This document shows positions 29,477-30,676 of a stretch of DNA of 30,676 nt, piece after piece (within the stretch, counting starts at the first letter, position 1; each line of letters starts with the position of its first letter). The notes under the pieces are model-generated. The model searched no databases. It had not been told where the DNA came from and saw only the letters and a program-made list of their open reading frames with translations. Origin of the DNA: RYN-425 sp035542755. GTDB lineage: Bacteria; Patescibacteriota; Saccharimonadia; Saccharimonadales; UBA10212. The position numbers and the translations under genes are program-made. The stretch spans positions 1 to 30,676 of the forward strand of contig DATKKU010000037.1 in assembly GCA_035542755.1 (NCBI GenBank), given 5' to 3'.

Positions 29477-30505
29477 ATGGCAGACAAGACTACGACCAAA
29501 AAGGACAAACAGGACGCGGCGGCAAGCGGCAAAACTCAGGCCTTGCAACTGGCGGTTGATGCTATAGAAAAGCAATTTGGCAAGGGCAGCATTATGCGCC
29601 TCGGCGAAGCCCACAAAGTTAATGTTGAGACTATCTCTACCGGCAGCCTAAGTCTGGATTTAGCCCTTGGCGGTGGTATTCCGCGCGGTCGGATTATAGA
29701 AATTTACGGTCCGGAAAGCTCTGGTAAAACTACAGTCTGTCTGCACGCCGTAGCCGAAGTCCAAAAGAACGGCGGGACGGCAGCTTACGTTGACGCCGAA
29801 CACGCCCTGGACCCGGCCTATGCCAAGCGCCTCGGCGTTGATACAGACACGCTTTTAATCTCCCAACCCGACAGCGGCGAGCAGGCTCTGGAAGTTGTAG
29901 AAACGCTGGTGCGGTCTAATGCGGTGGACATCATCGTTGTTGACTCAGTGGCGGCGCTAGTTCCGCAAGCCGAGATTGAGGGCGACATGGGCGATGCCCA
30001 CATGGGACTCCAGGCTCGGCTAATGAGTCAGGCTCTGCGCAAGCTAACCGGCGTTATTAACCGCAGTAAAACCACGGTTATCTTTGTAAATCAGCTGCGT
30101 ATGAAGATTGGCGTGATGTTTGGCAACCCCGAGACCACTACCGGCGGCAACGCTCTTAAATTTTACGCTTCTGTGCGCATGGACATTCGCCGACTGGCGC
30201 AAATTAAGGCCGGCGATGCCGTTATCGGTAACCATGTGCGAGTTAAAGTTGTCAAAAACAAGGTTGCGCCACCTTTTCGCGAGGCCGAGTTTGACATTAT
30301 GTACAACCAGGGCATCAGCACCGAGGGCGACGTACTAGACTTAGCCGCCGCCCGCGAAATTGTTCAAAAAGCCGGTGCCTGGTACGAATATGAAAATGAA
30401 AAAATTGGCCAGGGCCGCGAGGCCGCCAAAGCCTACCTAAAAGATAACCCCAAAGTTTTAGATAAAATTTCTGACCAGGTCCGCGAAGCTGCAGCTGCAG
30501 AATAG
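29477..30505 (+). CDS. recA: Recombinase RecA
   Basis: RecA forms filaments on single-stranded DNA and carries out strand exchange in repair and transformation. The 342-aa protein has a Lys/Thr-rich N-terminal extension, then AIEKQFGKGSIMRLGE, Walker A GPESSGKTT (78-86), the VDAEHALDP segment, Walker B IIVVDSVAAL, the QALRKLTG/VNQLRMKIGVMFGNPETTTGGNALKF L2 loop region and a C-terminal domain ending in an Ala/Glu tail. Length is typical. recX follows, as in many bacteria. Confidence 0.98.
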   Translation: MADKTTTKKDKQDAAASGKTQALQLAVDAIEKQFGKGSIMRLGEAHKVNVETISTGSLSLDLALGGGIPRGRIIEIYGPESSGKTTVCLHAVAEVQKNGGTAAYVDAEHALDPAYAKRLGVDTDTLLISQPDSGEQALEVVETLVRSNAVDIIVVDSVAALVPQAEIEGDMGDAHMGLQARLMSQALRKLTGVINRSKTTVIFVNQLRMKIGVMFGNPETTTGGNALKFYASVRMDIRRLAQIKAGDAVIGNHVRVKVVKNKVAPPFREAEFDIMYNQGISTEGDVLDLAAAREIVQKAGAWYEYENEKIGQGREAAKAYLKDNPKVLDKISDQVREAAAAE

Positions 30506-30536
30506 CCGCGGCCCGGCCTCAGTTTGGCTAGCTCAA

Positions 30537-30676
30537 GTGACAATTACATCCATAAAACAGCAAATTAAAAACCCGGAGCGGGTTAGTATTTTTGTTGACG
30601 AGCGGTATAGTTTTTCACTCAGTCTAGACGAGCTTATCAAGTACAAACTTAAAAAAGAGCTAGAACTAACTGAGGG
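30537..30676 (+). CDS. recX: RecX-like regulator of RecA, N-terminal part (cut by window end)
   Basis: Starting at GTG 30537, 31 nt after the recA stop, the frame stays open to the window end (46 codons). The start VTITSIKQQIKNPERVSIFVDE followed by RYSFSLSLDELIKYKLKKE matches the usual beginning of RecX (ITSI...NRV.I..DG.....LS...L....LK.G). RecX binds RecA filaments and limits them. The start is uncertain because no SD is visible. Confidence 0.75.
   Translation, partial: MTITSIKQQIKNPERVSIFVDERYSFSLSLDELIKYKLKKELELTE

Noticed and set aside
1..30676. CRISPR array or cas genes
   Set aside because: No regularly spaced direct repeats and no Cas-like proteins were seen.
1..30676. Alternative genetic code with TGA as glycine
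   Set aside because: TGA ends the S51 peptidase, 270-aa, dus, TrmB-like and aminotransferase genes at the expected lengths, mostly in ATGA overlaps.

Overview
The window looks like a chromosomal segment of a Patescibacteria/CPR bacterium, most likely Candidatus Saccharibacteria (TM7). The reasons are a compact monoderm-type type IV pilus locus (PilB, PilC, PilM, PilN, PilO and prepilins, no PilQ seen), short informational proteins, a typical gene set (S51 peptidase, DUF2127, TrmB-type regulator, small TilS, PH-domain membrane protein), and many genes whose -10 box sits only 6-10 nt before the ATG. TGA ends several obvious genes, so it is a normal stop here, unlike in Gracilibacteria or Absconditabacteria. 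Taxonomy is inferred from protein style, not from a search.

Layout. 1-612: the end of a serine recombinase whose frame runs antisense through the terminator and the whole of a tRNA-Lys gene, probably an integration junction. 823-2250: a ComEC channel without a nuclease domain. 2317-2936 (-): a high-GC lipoprotein with a consensus promoter, probably foreign. 2996-7195: yebC, S51 peptidase, ruvC, ruvA, an unknown gene and dus. 7206-9464: three tRNA genes with a CAU anticodon (Ile2-like, initiator, elongator Met), mixed with a DivIC/FtsB-like gene, a PNPOx-like gene, an RRM protein and two candidate micro-ORFs. 9604-10809 (-): glutamate dehydrogenase. 10874-14728: DUF2127, histidine phosphatase, tilS, ftsH. 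14816-18463: TrmB-like regulator, class IV aminotransferase, ddl, then ruvB. 18499-19074: PH-domain protein. 19106-25458 (-): pilus core genes and a major pilin. 25580-29383 (+): three prepilin-like proteins, two of them with very large exported parts. 29477-end: recA and the start of recX.

How the genes work together. The pilus, ComEC, RecA/RecX and RuvABC/YebC genes could together support DNA uptake and recombination. The three large or minor prepilins resemble a GspI-J-K tip complex and are good candidates for a host-contact or DNA-contact tip. The aminotransferase-Ddl pair suggests D-alanine supply for peptidoglycan. The CAU-anticodon tRNAs lie a few kb from TilS, which modifies one of them.

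The most unusual signals are at RNA level. All four tRNA genes have a stem-loop in the 5' leader, 0-5 nt from the mature end, and two of these are homologous. The initiator tRNA lacks both sides of the G18-U55 elbow contact and one of its three anticodon-stem G-C pairs. About twelve genes have leaderless-type promoters, including one 20-bp bidirectional promoter.
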